A stretch of 64,000 nucleotides of DNA. Source: Lactarius indigo (lineage: Eukaryota > Basidiomycota > Agaricomycetes > Russulales > Russulaceae). Of this stretch, positions 1-10,644 are shown piece by piece. The stretch is from assembly GCA_025766275.1 (NCBI GenBank), contig JAFKAC010000001.1, positions 2,976,001 to 3,040,000 of the forward strand. Direction: 5' to 3'. Position 1 is the stretch's first letter; the number at the start of each line of letters is the position of its first letter. The translations under genes were made by a program, and so were the position numbers. The notes beneath the pieces were generated by a model. It saw only the letters and a program-made list of their open reading frames with translations. It made no database searches and was not told the origin of the DNA.

Positions 1-20
1 ACCGTAAGTGCAGTGGACAG

Positions 21-95
21 GACTGGCCTGTGCACCCTGCGTCTAACTATCCTGAAGATCCCTGGAATCTCGATGTCTTTTTTTTTTGGAAGTAG
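21..95 (+). CDS. Possible terminal exon of an upstream gene (partial)
   Basis: The frame opening after the acceptor-like CAG at 18-20 reads about 24 residues (DWPVHPASNYPEDPWNLDV...) before TAG at 93-95, and its codons look coding. It would be the last exon of a plus-strand gene lying mostly left of the window. A GTAAGT at 4-9 could be a donor, which would leave an unusually short intron before this exon. No family is recognisable and the segment may be untranslated. Confidence 0.28.
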   Translation, partial: DWPVHPASNYPEDPWNLDVFFFWK

Positions 96-1292
96 TTTAC
101 ATTCAACACGTCTCTCCTTTTTTCCCCCTCGCATACTTTCTCCAAACCTCCACCGCATATTATCCGAACCTGCTCACACTCATTCTTGCTGCCCTCGTAA
201 AATACCATTGGTTACGCCATATTCTGTTCATTGCATTCATTCATCTTTATCATTTGACCCGCGCATTTACAACAACTTTTTGATACCTCATCGCATGCCC
301 CAACCAATGATATGACTATTTGGATTGCCGTTTACATTACACCAAAAAAATGTTTATTTCTGGAATGTATCTGACTGGCGCCTTTTGATACCACCAAGTC
401 AACGAAGTGTGGACGGAAGCAAAAGGGGAGAAGCGATAGATCGAGTCGAGTATGGGGCAAGTAAAAAGGAAGAGGGGATCGGGATCTGGATGGGGAGGAA
501 TTGCGTCACGTTGAGAGCACTCCGCTGAGTCAGGTCAGGAGGAGCCCCGAGTGTGAGCGCGTGAGTAAGTGCGACGTGTATGAAGATGAATCGTGTGGCA
601 AGAGCCTGGGAGGCGTGAGAAAGCGAGTGGAAGAAAAAAAAAAAAAAAAGCGTATGAAATAGTGTTAGGGGGATGTATGCAAGAAGGCGTGTTAGGTGCG
701 AGTGCGGCGGGTGGGTGCTGGTACGAGTACGAGTGCGGGTGCGGGTGATGTGGGTAGGGTGGGTGAGAGATTTTGAAGCCGGGCTGGTGGTTCGACGGGA
801 GAGGAAAAGAGTGTGTGGGAAAGGAAAGGCTGATAACGGTGGATCTTTGGATCTTGGATCTTGGATCTGTAGATCTTGAGATGGATTTGGGGGAGAAGTT
901 TGTGCGGTTTCGATCAGTCGTTTCTGGACAAAGGGACGGGCCGGTGGAGGGATTGAGCGTGGCGAGGCGAGTTTGGACGAGAGTTGCCGAAAAGAAAAGA
1001 GGAAGAGGACCTCGGCGCCGAGGTGAGGATCACGGGGTGCCCCCTCGAAGGGGGACCGTTTACGTGGGTCCGGGACTCTCACCCTTCTCCACCGTCGGTC
1101 GGCATCATGCCTGTCCATATTATTATATTTAGCCTCCGCGTCACCCACCCTAAGCTGGATCTGCCTCTACCTCGTCTCCCGGTATAACATTCCCCTCTCC
1201 CCGCGCGGCTCTTTCCCCGTCACTCCACCTTCGAACGACGACTTCTCTTCGCAACCATTCCGTCCCTACGTCCTGCTCAGTTCGACCAGCCC
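96..1292. other. Intergenic region and 5' flank of the HSF-type gene
   Basis: I see no supported gene here. The long minus-strand open frame across 399-1148 is low-complexity (Arg/Ser/Pro/His) and mirrors purine-rich plus-strand sequence. An A-tract lies near 634-649 and GT/CG-rich short repeats near 700-750. The pyrimidine-rich stretch 1185-1290 just before the ATG is typical of a fungal 5' leader. Confidence 0.5.
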
Positions 1293-3433
1293 ATGGCCGA
1301 CCTTTATCCCAATCAGTCTGCCACAAATTCCTATCCACCACAGTCCTCATACCACCATCGCCCCCAGGACTCGCAGCCCCACCACCAGTACCATCTCTCT
1401 TCCCCGACCGTCGTCTACCCCCCTCGTCTTATTTCCTCTTCTCAATCGTCCCCCGATGGCACCCCCAGTCACAATTCGCCACCAAAATCTGACTCGGCCG
1501 CGCACTCGCCACAGCCGCAGCAAAATCAACAGCCGCCGCCGCCGCCGCCACCGCCGTCCCAGCAGCAGCAGCAGCAACAGCAACAACAGAACAACCTGTC
1601 CAAAACAGATACCAAGCCACAGGCTACATTTTTGACAAAACTTTACGCGTAAATGCTTGTTTCTTTACTTTGACCGTCTCTGAAACATCAACAGTCTTCT
1701 CGAGCGTCCCGAAAACCACCATATGATTCGTTGGGATCCGGCTGGTGAACATATTATCGTTGAACGACCAGAACAGCTCGCGCTTCACGTCCTCCCAAGT
1801 ATCTATCGTCAATCGAGATTCGCGAGCTTCTCTCGGCAACTAAACGTCAGCGAGTTCTCGTCTTCTTGTTCTTAGTTCTCATTTCCTACCTCGTTTAGAT
1901 TTATGGCTTCATGCGCAAGGTCAACCTTCGCAACGTCGACCCCGCTATCGATGACCCCGACGCGTCTACCTGGTGTGAGTTACTCTATTCAACCTCGGTT
2001 GCACCATGCGTTACTCATCACGCGAAATGAATGAATTCGTAAACTTAGCTCATCCGACACTTAATCGCCACTCTCCCCCCGAAGTGGTCGCTAATTTCAA
2101 GCGAAGAGTCCCACCTCGCCTTCCCAAGCCAAGAAAACGTCCCGACGCTGAGCAGAACCCCGTTATCCCCTCTCCGCGCTCGGCTTCTGGCCTTGGTGCT
2201 GTTCCCCTGACCATTCCCTCCTCCTTGGGTCTGACATCTTCGCCAAAAGGCGGGCGTGCTCGCGGCTTTTCAGCTCCTGGTTCCTATCAACCTCTCCCGC
2301 AACCGGGAACTACCGGACAATGGGGAAACACTTACCCCCGTCCTCTGCCCCCGCTCACGGTCCCATCGGATCCTCCTCTGTCCCATGGAGGCGTCTATAC
2401 CTCGCATGCTTTGCATCCCGTCTCCCCAGCAGATGATCATGGCAATTTCAGCTCTCTCCATTATTCTTCTAATCGCGACGTGATGGTTTCCTCTTCCAAC
2501 ACGTATTCTTATCCAGAACAAAACAATTGGTCTTTCTCTCCTGTCAGTAGTGGCAGCAGCTCAAGCCATTCTGGTAGCTTGACATCCCTCTTGAACCCTC
2601 CTTCGAATGGCTCCACGTACCCTCCTACTCGCCCAACTATAAACACCTCGTACCCGTCCTCTCTTTCCTCGGTTTCGATGCAACACAGCGCATCTTCACT
2701 CTCTCCCGACAGTCGACCGGCTACCGGCTACTCTGTGTCTTCTATGTCGTCCCTTCCTTACGATGACAATCACCATTATTCGAATGATTATTCTCGCCCA
2801 AGTTCTGGACACCACCGTCCGATCACTCCAACTTCGTCCCGTCCTCCCTCATCCAAGTCTAGCTACGCTCACTCGACTCTGAGCGTGCGTCGTCAGCGAC
2901 GACACAGCCAAGCTGTCAATCCGTATCCGGCCCCATATGAGCAGCACTTGGATAATAGGCCATCGTCCTCGCCGCAACCGGGAAATGGGGAGGATCACGC
3001 GCTGCATCGCTCACGTAGCATGATTCAACTGCCCACGGTCGACACCTACAGTCATTATGGGTCAAATCACCCTGACTTTGCATACTCAGCTGGACCTTTG
3101 GGCAGTGTTGGGGCTGGTGGTGCCGGGGCACCTTTGGATCAGACGATGGATGATTGGAATAGTCGGTCAGTGCGACCTTCGACATCTGCAAGTTCACTTT
3201 CGGCAGCGTCTCAAACGTCGTCCTCACAGGCGCACACCCCGCCGGTGACGGACAACTTCGAGGACCCGAGTGTTCATCGATGTGAGTGAGCCCTCTTCTC
3301 GGTCGACCCCCTGTTACCCTCCCCATCCACGCATGTTTCCTTATTCCGTGTTGAACCCCTATCTGACGCGCTCATTTTGCTGACTTTAGTTCTAAACGAC
3401 CAGTCTCGCCCGATCTTGGTTATGTCGCGATGA
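1293..3433 (+). CDS. HSF-type DNA-binding domain transcription factor
   Basis: Exons: 1293-1648, 1695-1845, 1899-1974, 2049-3281, 3390-3433; about 619 aa, all phases consistent and donors mostly GTAAAT/GTGAGT. The winged-helix HSF domain spans about residues 111-217: FLTKLYALLE, then SRFASFSRQLNIYGF, MRKVNL and the W-S-H-P core. It is assembled from four exons. The N-terminus is rich in Pro, Gln and His with polyPro and polyGln runs; the C-terminal 400 residues are Ser/Pro-rich and look disordered. I see no HR-A/B leucine-zipper trimerisation region or response-regulator receiver domain, so it is neither a classical Hsf1 nor a Skn7/Prr1. It is probably a basidiomycete-type HSF-fold developmental or stress regulator. 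The ATG at 1293 is the first in frame after the pyrimidine-rich leader. The short last exon (14 codons) is less certain. Confidence 0.88.
1558..1591 (+). repeat. CAG/CAA tract encoding polyglutamine
   Basis: A run of about ten CAG/CAA codons follows a polyproline codon run (about 1532-1557) in exon 1 of the HSF-domain gene. Such tracts often vary in length between strains. Confidence 0.85.
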
Positions 3434-5680
3434 ATGAACAGTTACACAATACAACGGCAAGGCCGAAAACGTTTACGGCGCAGAAACAGGGTCTGTTTGA
3501 CGTGCCACATAACTGATACCTTCTTTCACTTGTCACAGTCATTTTTGTGTCGAAGACCTATTATATTAAATCTCGCCGTCTCATGCTTTGATATGATTTC
3601 TTGCACGCTACTCCTTTGTCTCCATCACGTTTTTTGTTTGCTGTAGCCTTTCTCGATTGCCCCGCGGACCAAGGCACTCCGCGCTCTATACCTTGAAGAT
3701 GCCGTATACCAGAACCTCTCCTTCATAGCCAGTTTTGTTTTGCTTTTCTAGCCACGGACTCCGCTCTCGTAGGGCAATACAATTTCAGTCAGAACGTTCA
3801 TCGTCGATCGGACGAGCCATTTAGACGGAAGGTTCCGTCTCGCGGGACTGGTAACAAGTCGCAACTTTACGGATCCTAATCGGCCTAATCGGCAAGTCTG
3901 TCTGTCAGCTGCGCTCTGACTTTCTGGCCGCGGTGCCGATCGCGCGACGATGATCGAAATGTTTCTGGGGTCTCTACTAATAGCATGGCATTTCCCGAGC
4001 ACCGAATACACGGCGCATTCACGGAGGCCGCAAACAAATTGTTGCATGTTTGTTTGTTAGAAAAAAAAAATAGCCCCCATCATCATCAGATAAGCCTCTG
4101 ATTGGTCCCGCGCACTCTCCGGGGGGATAAAGGCGCCGGCTCTCCGCGGCAGAAAGTTCAAACAGAACGTCTGATCGGTCCTCTCACGCCCGAAAGCGGA
4201 CGCCCCGCGCGCGCGGCCTCTACAGCGCACACGCTACTGTCGCCGACGGGTATCCCGAATCGAGCAAGTCCAAATCGACACTTTGGTGGAACGTGAATTT
4301 TATTTTGTATTTTTTAAAAACTTTGTCTTTCACCAACCCACCAACACAACGTACCCATCGCACACAAAATCACTGGAAAAAAAAACTCTATACGTTTTCC
4401 CCCCCAACGCCACCATTTTTTGTTGTTCTCATTTCGGGTCCCTCTCCGTCGCCATTTTACTATTGTGGGTATTGTGGGTATCGTAGGGACACGCATGCAT
4501 GAAACGCACATATGGTGCCAATAACTCTACAAACGAGCCCCTTTCCTTCGTACTTTTTTTGTTTGTGTTTACATTTGGAGCATATTTTGCGCATGCATGT
4601 GGGCACGCAACGAGAGCGATACATGCAATACTTCGCTTAGCCGCTCATCTCACACGCACACAACCGACCTGCCATCTATGTCCCCCATTGTTATTTTTTT
4701 CCCTTCAGTTTTGGAAAATCGACACCCCCCCTCCCCCCCTTCTAGGCCCCCGGTAAACTACTGTATTGTGTGGTCTGGGCCTCTTTCCCCGATTCCCCCT
4801 CCTTTCCCCCTCCCCTCTCTCTGTCCTTTATCTTTGTTCGGATAGTGCCGTTAGACCATTGAATAAAATAACACCCCGCCCGCCCCCCTTCCGCCCACTT
4901 GGCACGACATTACCGCTTTTGGCGCATGGACTTGGTTGGATACGGGACCCATGAGTTCATATTGCGGCGTTCTATCTACACCGCCCTATTTTCGAATCGA
5001 GAATCCCACACAAAGAGGTTGTTGCCAGGTAAATGTCGGTGCACGGCGACACAGCTGAAACGTACGAGCCAAGCTTTTTTTTTTTTTAGCGTGCGGTGGT
5101 GCGCCGCTTAAACGCACCTTGAGTGGAGTGGTTGTTGCGAAAGAAATTGCAAGCGCCCAGGAAAAAATGCAGCGCCATGTGTTCCCACCATGTGGGTACC
5201 GAACACCCATAACTGGTTAGCACGGGGAGATGAGACTAGGCGCGTTGCATAATAGTCATGGCTTCCCAGTCACATCTCTCACTGTAAACGGAAAGCAAAA
5301 TATATGGGCTCATGATGTATAATTACTACACTATACTTTATATCCTGTGGCGTCCGCCAAAAAGAACATCCGCGCAACGGAATTCTGTGGCCGTCTCATT
5401 TTTTATATTTTTCTTTCTTCGCGGGCTATCACGGTTAGTTGAGTACATGTCTGCACACACGTGCAGATGTAAGTACAGGTCCAGAATAACTTTATACGGG
5501 AGACAAGCAATTAAAAACGAAAGAAGTGTCCATGCGAACCCCGTCGGACTAGCAGTATATCGAAAGAAGTTGATGAATAAAGAAAACGAGCAAGCGCCTG
5601 CAGCTGTACTCAATGCAAGACATTACCTTTCCTCCCCAGATTGCCGTCGTACGTCCTGTATCGCGCCACTCCCGCCGGCG
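3434..5680. other. Gene-poor intergenic region
   Basis: I see no coding region in these 2.2 kb. The first part is probably the 3' UTR of the HSF-type gene. A GC-rich block at 4090-4270 holds an inverted CCAAT (ATTGG near 4100) and a TATA-like GATAAAG near 4125, so a promoter is conceivable, but no plausible ORF or structured RNA follows. 4290-5100 is T/C-rich low complexity. Confidence 0.5.
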
Positions 5681-7311
5681 TCATCCCCGCCAATCCGGGT
5701 GACACCGGATGGGCAATGGCTGCGCGCGAGGAATGGCCGCCGCGGTGCGGCGGAACTCGGCGGGATGGGCGCGCGAAACGGCGCTTCCGACATTGGATCT
5801 CCTCCTCTTCTCCCCGATCTCTCGTCGTCCGTCCTCATCGTCGTCGTCCTCTTCTGTCGAGTGACGCGCCAGGCCCCTTGGTGACAGGAACGACAAGGCC
5901 TCCTCGTCGGTGTGCGCCGGCATTTCTTCGCCCTCGTCGCCGCTGAGTTCCTCATTGATGGCTTTGCGCGCCACTACCGATATGTAGATGAAAACGCCGA
6001 CGGCTAGAACTATGCCGGCAACCTTGACGTAGAGACCAACGGGATTCTCTTCTTCTGGACTTGCGTCCCTATCCGATGGCGAAGGGCCAGGCTCTCCATC
6101 GGTGATGGCGTCCTGAGGCTGGGGCTGTACATGATACCGAGCAAAGGAGTGAATGGAAGAACCCAGGGTTGTGTGGATGATGACCTTGAAAAGTGACAGA
6201 GCGGTGCATAGGAGGATATGTACGCAACGTAAGAGTCGGAGATGCACCGAGGAGACAGTTCATGACGTTGTAAGGATATGGAGCTAAGCGGATCAGGAAA
6301 AGCAACTGTGGTCGCTTCTCAATGGCGCGAACCACCCGTTTGACAGAAGTTGCGCTTGAGAGCCAGCGCGTGATCAACTCGCGAAAAAGGTAACGAGAAA
6401 GCATGAATACGACGAATGCGCCGGTGAGAGCGGCACAATATGAAAGGACGGCGCCTGCCCAGGCGCCGAACGTGTAGCCAGATAAGACAATGAGAGTGGA
6501 ATAGAGTGGTAAGGGAGCTACGAATAACATACGTTCTGTGTCATTTTCATTTCGGATGGTGGACGGAACATTGCTTACGGAAAGTAGTCATGAAGATGAG
6601 GAAAAAGAGAACGCCATAGCCAAAAGTCTTGTCGGCCTTGAGCCAGCTGGACAAGTTGTCCAAACCTACGGACGGAGACAGATAGACGTAAGTACGACGG
6701 TGATGCCAATTGCGTCCGAAGGAGGGAAACGGAGATAGCCATTAAGGTGGGGATTACTATAAAATTATTACAATTGAAAACGCACCTTGAAAGACTTGCG
6801 CTTTCCAGAACGCTAATGCAACCAAGAATCCCAGTGAGGTCGACAGATACGCAAGTACAGGTATCCACGGCTTGATGATAGACCAGAGCCTAATCTTGCG
6901 CGGGGGATGGATGTAGTCCGAATGTAACGAGGGCAACGGCAGAGCAAATTGAGAAGACGCGGTATTCGGAATCGGGGATAGCGGTAAGTCAGGCGAAGAA
7001 TTGTTCGGGTGGGACGTCAAGTGTCGAAGAGATGCCGCCGACGATGGGCGCGATGGGTACTGACGCGCAAACAGAGACTCGGTGGCAGAAGCTGGCGATG
7101 CACTAGCCTCCGTTTTCGAGGGTGACACACGGGCCATGCCATCGAGCCGAGACTTCTCGTCGACTGAGCTTTCTTCGAACCTTGGGTACCTAGAAAGCGA
7201 AGGAGACCTACGATGCGAGGAGGTGACAGGTATACCCCGAGGAAGTTGCTGCAGAGGAGAGTGGGATCCGTCCTGCTGGCGGTGTAGCCGAGACGCTGAT
7301 GCGGAGGCCAT
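5681..7311 (-). CDS. TVP38: TVP38/TMEM64 (DedA/VTT) family membrane protein, frameshifted
   Basis: Exons on the minus strand: 7311-6786, 6665-6579, 6517-5681; about 482 aa once one extra base is allowed for. A 140-residue Ser/Pro-rich cytosolic N-terminus is followed by a transmembrane segment (IPVLAYLSTSLGFLVALAFW), then the VTT/DedA core with PLPLYSTLIVLSGYTFG, the IRLAPYPYNVMNCLLGAS re-entrant region and a C-terminal TM helix (VAGIVLAVGVFIYISVV). Family members act in Golgi/ER membranes in vesicle trafficking or as lipid scramblases. Oddity: within the conserved ...LTLRTY / LCTALSLFKVIIHTTLGSS stretch the frame changes by +1 at about 6211-6217, with no GT..AG pair able to explain it. In frame, the protein would lose the end of the VTT domain. 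This is either an assembly insertion or a damaged allele. Intron 1 (6666-6785) is long and might hide another small exon. Confidence 0.82.
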
Positions 7312-7890
7312 TGCAAGTAAATGGGTGGTGTGGGGGCGTCCGCAGCTTGCTGGCTACTGTGCTGATGAAACGCCGATAAAGGAATGAATCGTGGGGATGC
7401 GATGTGTCAAGCTGGCTGCGCAGCAGGTAGGGGACTGTCTAATGGAGATCGAGTGGGGGCTGTGGACTTGTCTAAATTTTTGAAAGGAGGGCCGTCCTTG
7501 AGTGGTTCGGTCGGGATAACCCTGGTCGAGTGTTCTGCTAGCAACCCTGGGGCGTCGTACGGGGGGATATCAGCATGGGGCGAAAGTCTACTAGGCGCCT
7601 GCTGCGCTTTAATGACCCGATCCGGTTGTCAGCACAATCCACTCCACTCTCGCTCGCTCAGCTCCCACACGTGGCTGCTCCCGCGTGGGTCGAACATCGG
7701 ACCCTCCCCGACTCGGACGACACCTCACACACATTCGCATCATACACGTTTACAGCTGCAGTCCTTTTCATGTCCGTTTCCAGGATCTCCCACTGGCGGG
7801 GTCTTGTGACTCGTAGGAGATCGCCCCAGCCATCGACACACCGTTTCGTGCATCGCGGTGGCGACGGCGGCAGCCACGGATCCAGTCGTC
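7312..7890. other. Divergent intergenic region
   Basis: These 579 bp separate the minus-strand TVP38 gene from the plus-strand small coiled-coil gene and hold the promoters of both. Open frames at 7384-7809 and from 7575 show no recognisable family and no clear splice logic. Confidence 0.45.
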
Positions 7891-8217
7891 ATGCCCAGTT
7901 TTACTCCGACCTTGTACCGGCTATGGTACCAGTGGCCCTACTGGGATCCGCCGTTTACATGGTATGTCAGCCCAATCCTGTCCTCGGGATCGGACTTTTT
8001 AACTCCGTGGCGGACTGCTATCTAGGGTTTACAGCTCTTGCAGACGTATTTGACACATGAAAAATACCTTGACGAGGCACGCGCACGCGTCCAGGAACTC
8101 GAACGGGAGATCGATGCCCTAGTACTCGAGAGGAGAAATCCGTCTCCCACTCCCGCCACTACAGACCCCGCTGTGCACGCCACAAACCCCAGGGGCTGGT
8201 TTGGGCGGCTGTGGTGA
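7891..8217 (+). CDS. Small conserved-looking protein with C-terminal coiled coil
   Basis: Two exons, 7891-7965 and 8026-8217, encode about 88 aa. The first exon gives an aromatic-rich start (MPSFTPTLYRLWYQWPYWDPP). The second gives GLQLLQTYLTHEKYLDEARA, then an amphipathic stretch RVQELEREIDALVLERR that should form a coiled coil, and ends RGWFGRLW. The frame is kept only with the donor GTCAGC after ...FTWY; the nearby stronger-looking GTATGT four bases upstream leads to an early stop. I do not recognise the family. The Trp/Tyr-rich head and basic helix suggest a membrane-associated or mitochondrial small protein, but that is inference. Confidence 0.55.
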
Positions 8218-8427
8218 GGATAATCTGAAGTCGTTCTCGTGGTCTCGGTCTAGTACATGTCTGGCTTTTTCTGCGGGGTGTTTAGAAGCATCACGAGTCG
8301 CGTTCGCCTTATAGGTCAGCACACAGGCACAGTGTAGTAATCGTTAGGCTCAAATTCAAATGGTATCGATTAGAACCTAGTAAGGAACCGAGTCTACATA
8401 TGTGAAGCAAGATGAAGGTACGACGAA

Positions 8428-9852
8428 TCAGAAGCTCAATGCCTTCGCCTTGATGAGCGAGTTCCGATGACGATCGTACAGCTTAGACGAGCTAAATGGG
8501 GGACCCTGTCAGAAACGTGCGGCAGAAGTTGTGTGCGTAATGAGTACCTGAGAAGTGCCGAGGCCAAGCCTGTGAGCGCTCTGACTGCTTCTCTACCTCG
8601 CTGCCACTTGAACACCTCGTAGGCTAAATTGGGGTATTTGTAAGGGAAGGTTCCCCCCCAGAAATCACGTTACTCACATACGAATATCAAGTCCATGATC
8701 AGTTTTGTACGCTGGACCTGGAGCCAATAGGCCTGTCGTCGCAACAGTTTCAATTCTCTATCGTCAATCTTGGTGTTTCGCGGGGCCGATTTCGCCGTGG
8801 CTCCTGCCATTGACTCGGCGTAAAGACGAGACTCGACTGTTTTCGGCTATCATTGAATGGTTTCACTACGAGGCGAAACCACAGAACACACCGGCACGTT
8901 GTGAGTTGATAATCATGCTGTGTTCCACGTTGTTCTCCACCAAGTCCACAAGCGTGCTTGCAAACCAACAACAATCGGCAAAGCGTCCCGCACGCTCTCC
9001 TGTTCGCTTCCCCAGGAACCCCAGCCTGGACCAGGTGTATACGTCATCCGCAACAGACTGGACGAGCTCGAGCAATATGGGAGGCGAGGCATGCAAAAAT
9101 GTGTGGAGCAGAGGCTTCCGTGGTGATAAAGAGGCTTTTGAACCATCAGCCACATACCCCGGAGAGGCAGAATGCTCAGCAAGAATAGACGTCAGAGGCG
9201 TCAACCAATTGAACATGATGAGACATTTCCTGGATCAGGCGACTCGGCTGTAAGTACTCAGGTGGATACGCAGAGAGTTGGCACGCACCGCGCCATGGAG
9301 AGGCCAGAGGTTGTAGATTCCAGGCGGCGCAACAACTCGGCTTCGAACGCTCTCTTCTGAGTTCCTTGAACGGGCATACGTCGCGAGACGGCGCGGTGGA
9401 AGAACAGGTAGACGTTCATAGAATACTGTATTAATTTCTGTAAACGGTCAGTACCAAAGTCAATCGGTTGGGGTAGAGGCTGGAGAGGTAAAATGGAGTA
9501 CAAAGGCCTTATCCCTCCCGCCGCTAGTCTTGAGCAACTCACGCCAAACGTCTTGGGGCTGGATCTGGATCTTAGCGGGACTCTTCTCGTGGGCACCGTC
9601 GTCATCTTGGTCCAATTCTCCATCGGGATCAGTGGCATGCTCCTCCGTATCGTCCTTGATTACATCGATATGCGAACCGAAAGGCATTGAACTTGAAGAG
9701 TTCACTGATGTCTGAGGTGTCCTTGGGGGATGAGCGGATAGAGGGTTCATCTGGAATCCATTAGCGGACGCAGATTCGAATGATAGTCGATATAGATTAT
9801 CATCGTGTCGTGACGACGAAGAGGATTGCCCCGGAAATGCGATGGCAGACAT
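8428..9852 (-). CDS. PEX11: Peroxin PEX11-family peroxisome proliferation protein
   Basis: Minus-strand exons: 9852-9502, 9437-9289, 9229-8892, 8836-8678, 8623-8548, 8491-8428; about 378 aa with all phases matching. After a 115-residue acidic, Ser-rich N-terminal extension comes the PEX11 core: RDKAFKLIQYSMNVYLFFH, RRLESTTSGLSMARKCLIMFNWLTPL (the amphipathic membrane-remodelling region), then FADCCWFASTLVDLVENNVE, RRQAYWLQVQRTKLIMDLIFVSYEVF and the tail SSKLYDRHRN. Family proteins elongate and divide peroxisomes from the peroxisomal membrane. The long N-terminal extension resembles the fungal PEX11C-type branch. The start is set at ATG 9852 (MSAIAFPG); an upstream in-frame ATG at 9924 would add 24 residues. 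It is divergent from the dynein light-chain gene, 172 bp away. Confidence 0.88.
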
Positions 9853-10024
9853 GCTGCTTCGGGATAGCAGCAAATGTGGGGAAACCGGGTCAACTCGTTT
9901 GGTGGTTACGATGCATTTTTGCAAGACGCGCGTGTGTGTTGCGCGCTAGAACCAAACACAACACAACAGACGCGCTCAGCACGATTGTAGCGTGGTCAAG
10001 TCTATTGGACTCACTTCATCCATC

Positions 10025-10644
10025 ATGGCAAGCTCAGGGTTTCCCGGTATCCGCTCACCTGTCAGTCCCCGTTCCGGCGCTACATCACCTCGTCCTAAAT
10101 TCGACTCGGATCAATTGAAGCCGTACATCAAAAAGCTCCTGTCTTCGACGTTGCAGAATGTTGCCTGGGCGGATTTCAAAGAAAGGGAAAGGGGACGAGC
10201 ATTGGTGAAAGAGATTGGAGATCGCGTCAAGGAAAGGATGCTGGGTGCGCATGTGTTCCGATCCCAGCTATTCCGAGATCTTACAGCTAAAGGCTATACA
10301 GAAATCGAGCCGAGAGGGTTGTAAGTAACTCTCGTCCAAACCGGCTCTGTCCGACTCTTCTTTCTGATCTCCATCACCAAGCAAATATATTGTATTGACC
10401 CAAGTTAACGAAAATGCGGGTCAAGGTGGTCGGTAAGTTCAAATCACGTGACTGGAGCGCAGTTACTTCCCCCACTTTGTCCAGAGCCGATATGGCTTGC
10501 CACTGGGAGGACTCAGACGCGGTTGTACAAGAGGTGCTGGTGACCGTAAGTTTTGTGTATTTTTTTGACCGTGGTCAATTAATAACACTGCGGCAGGATT
10601 CGTTGATATGTATTTGTATTGCATTTGCCGTACGGACGGTCTGA
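10025..10644 (+). CDS. Tctex-type dynein light chain
   Basis: Exons 10025-10320, 10382-10432, 10485-10545 and 10597-10644 encode about 151 aa. The C-terminal 115 residues carry Tctex1 landmarks: FDSDQLKPYIKKLLSSTLQN, then FKYIVLTQVNENAGQGG, ACHWEDSDAVVQE and the closing beta strand DSLICICIAFAVRTV. Tctex-type chains are dimeric cargo/assembly subunits of cytoplasmic dynein. The N-terminus is a short Ser/Pro-rich leader. The start is the ATG at 10025; a GTG at 9992 lies in frame but is unlikely to be used. All introns are GT-AG and 49-61 bp long. Confidence 0.88.

Noticed and set aside
399..1148. Long minus-strand open frame (249 codons) upstream of the HSF-type gene
   Set aside because: Its composition is low-complexity Arg/Pro/Ser/His/Thr mirroring purine-rich DNA, with no family motifs or intron logic.
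4090..4270. GC-rich block with CCAAT and TATA-like elements as a promoter of an RNA gene
   Set aside because: No snRNA or other structured RNA sequence or downstream ORF could be recognised, so only the region note is kept.
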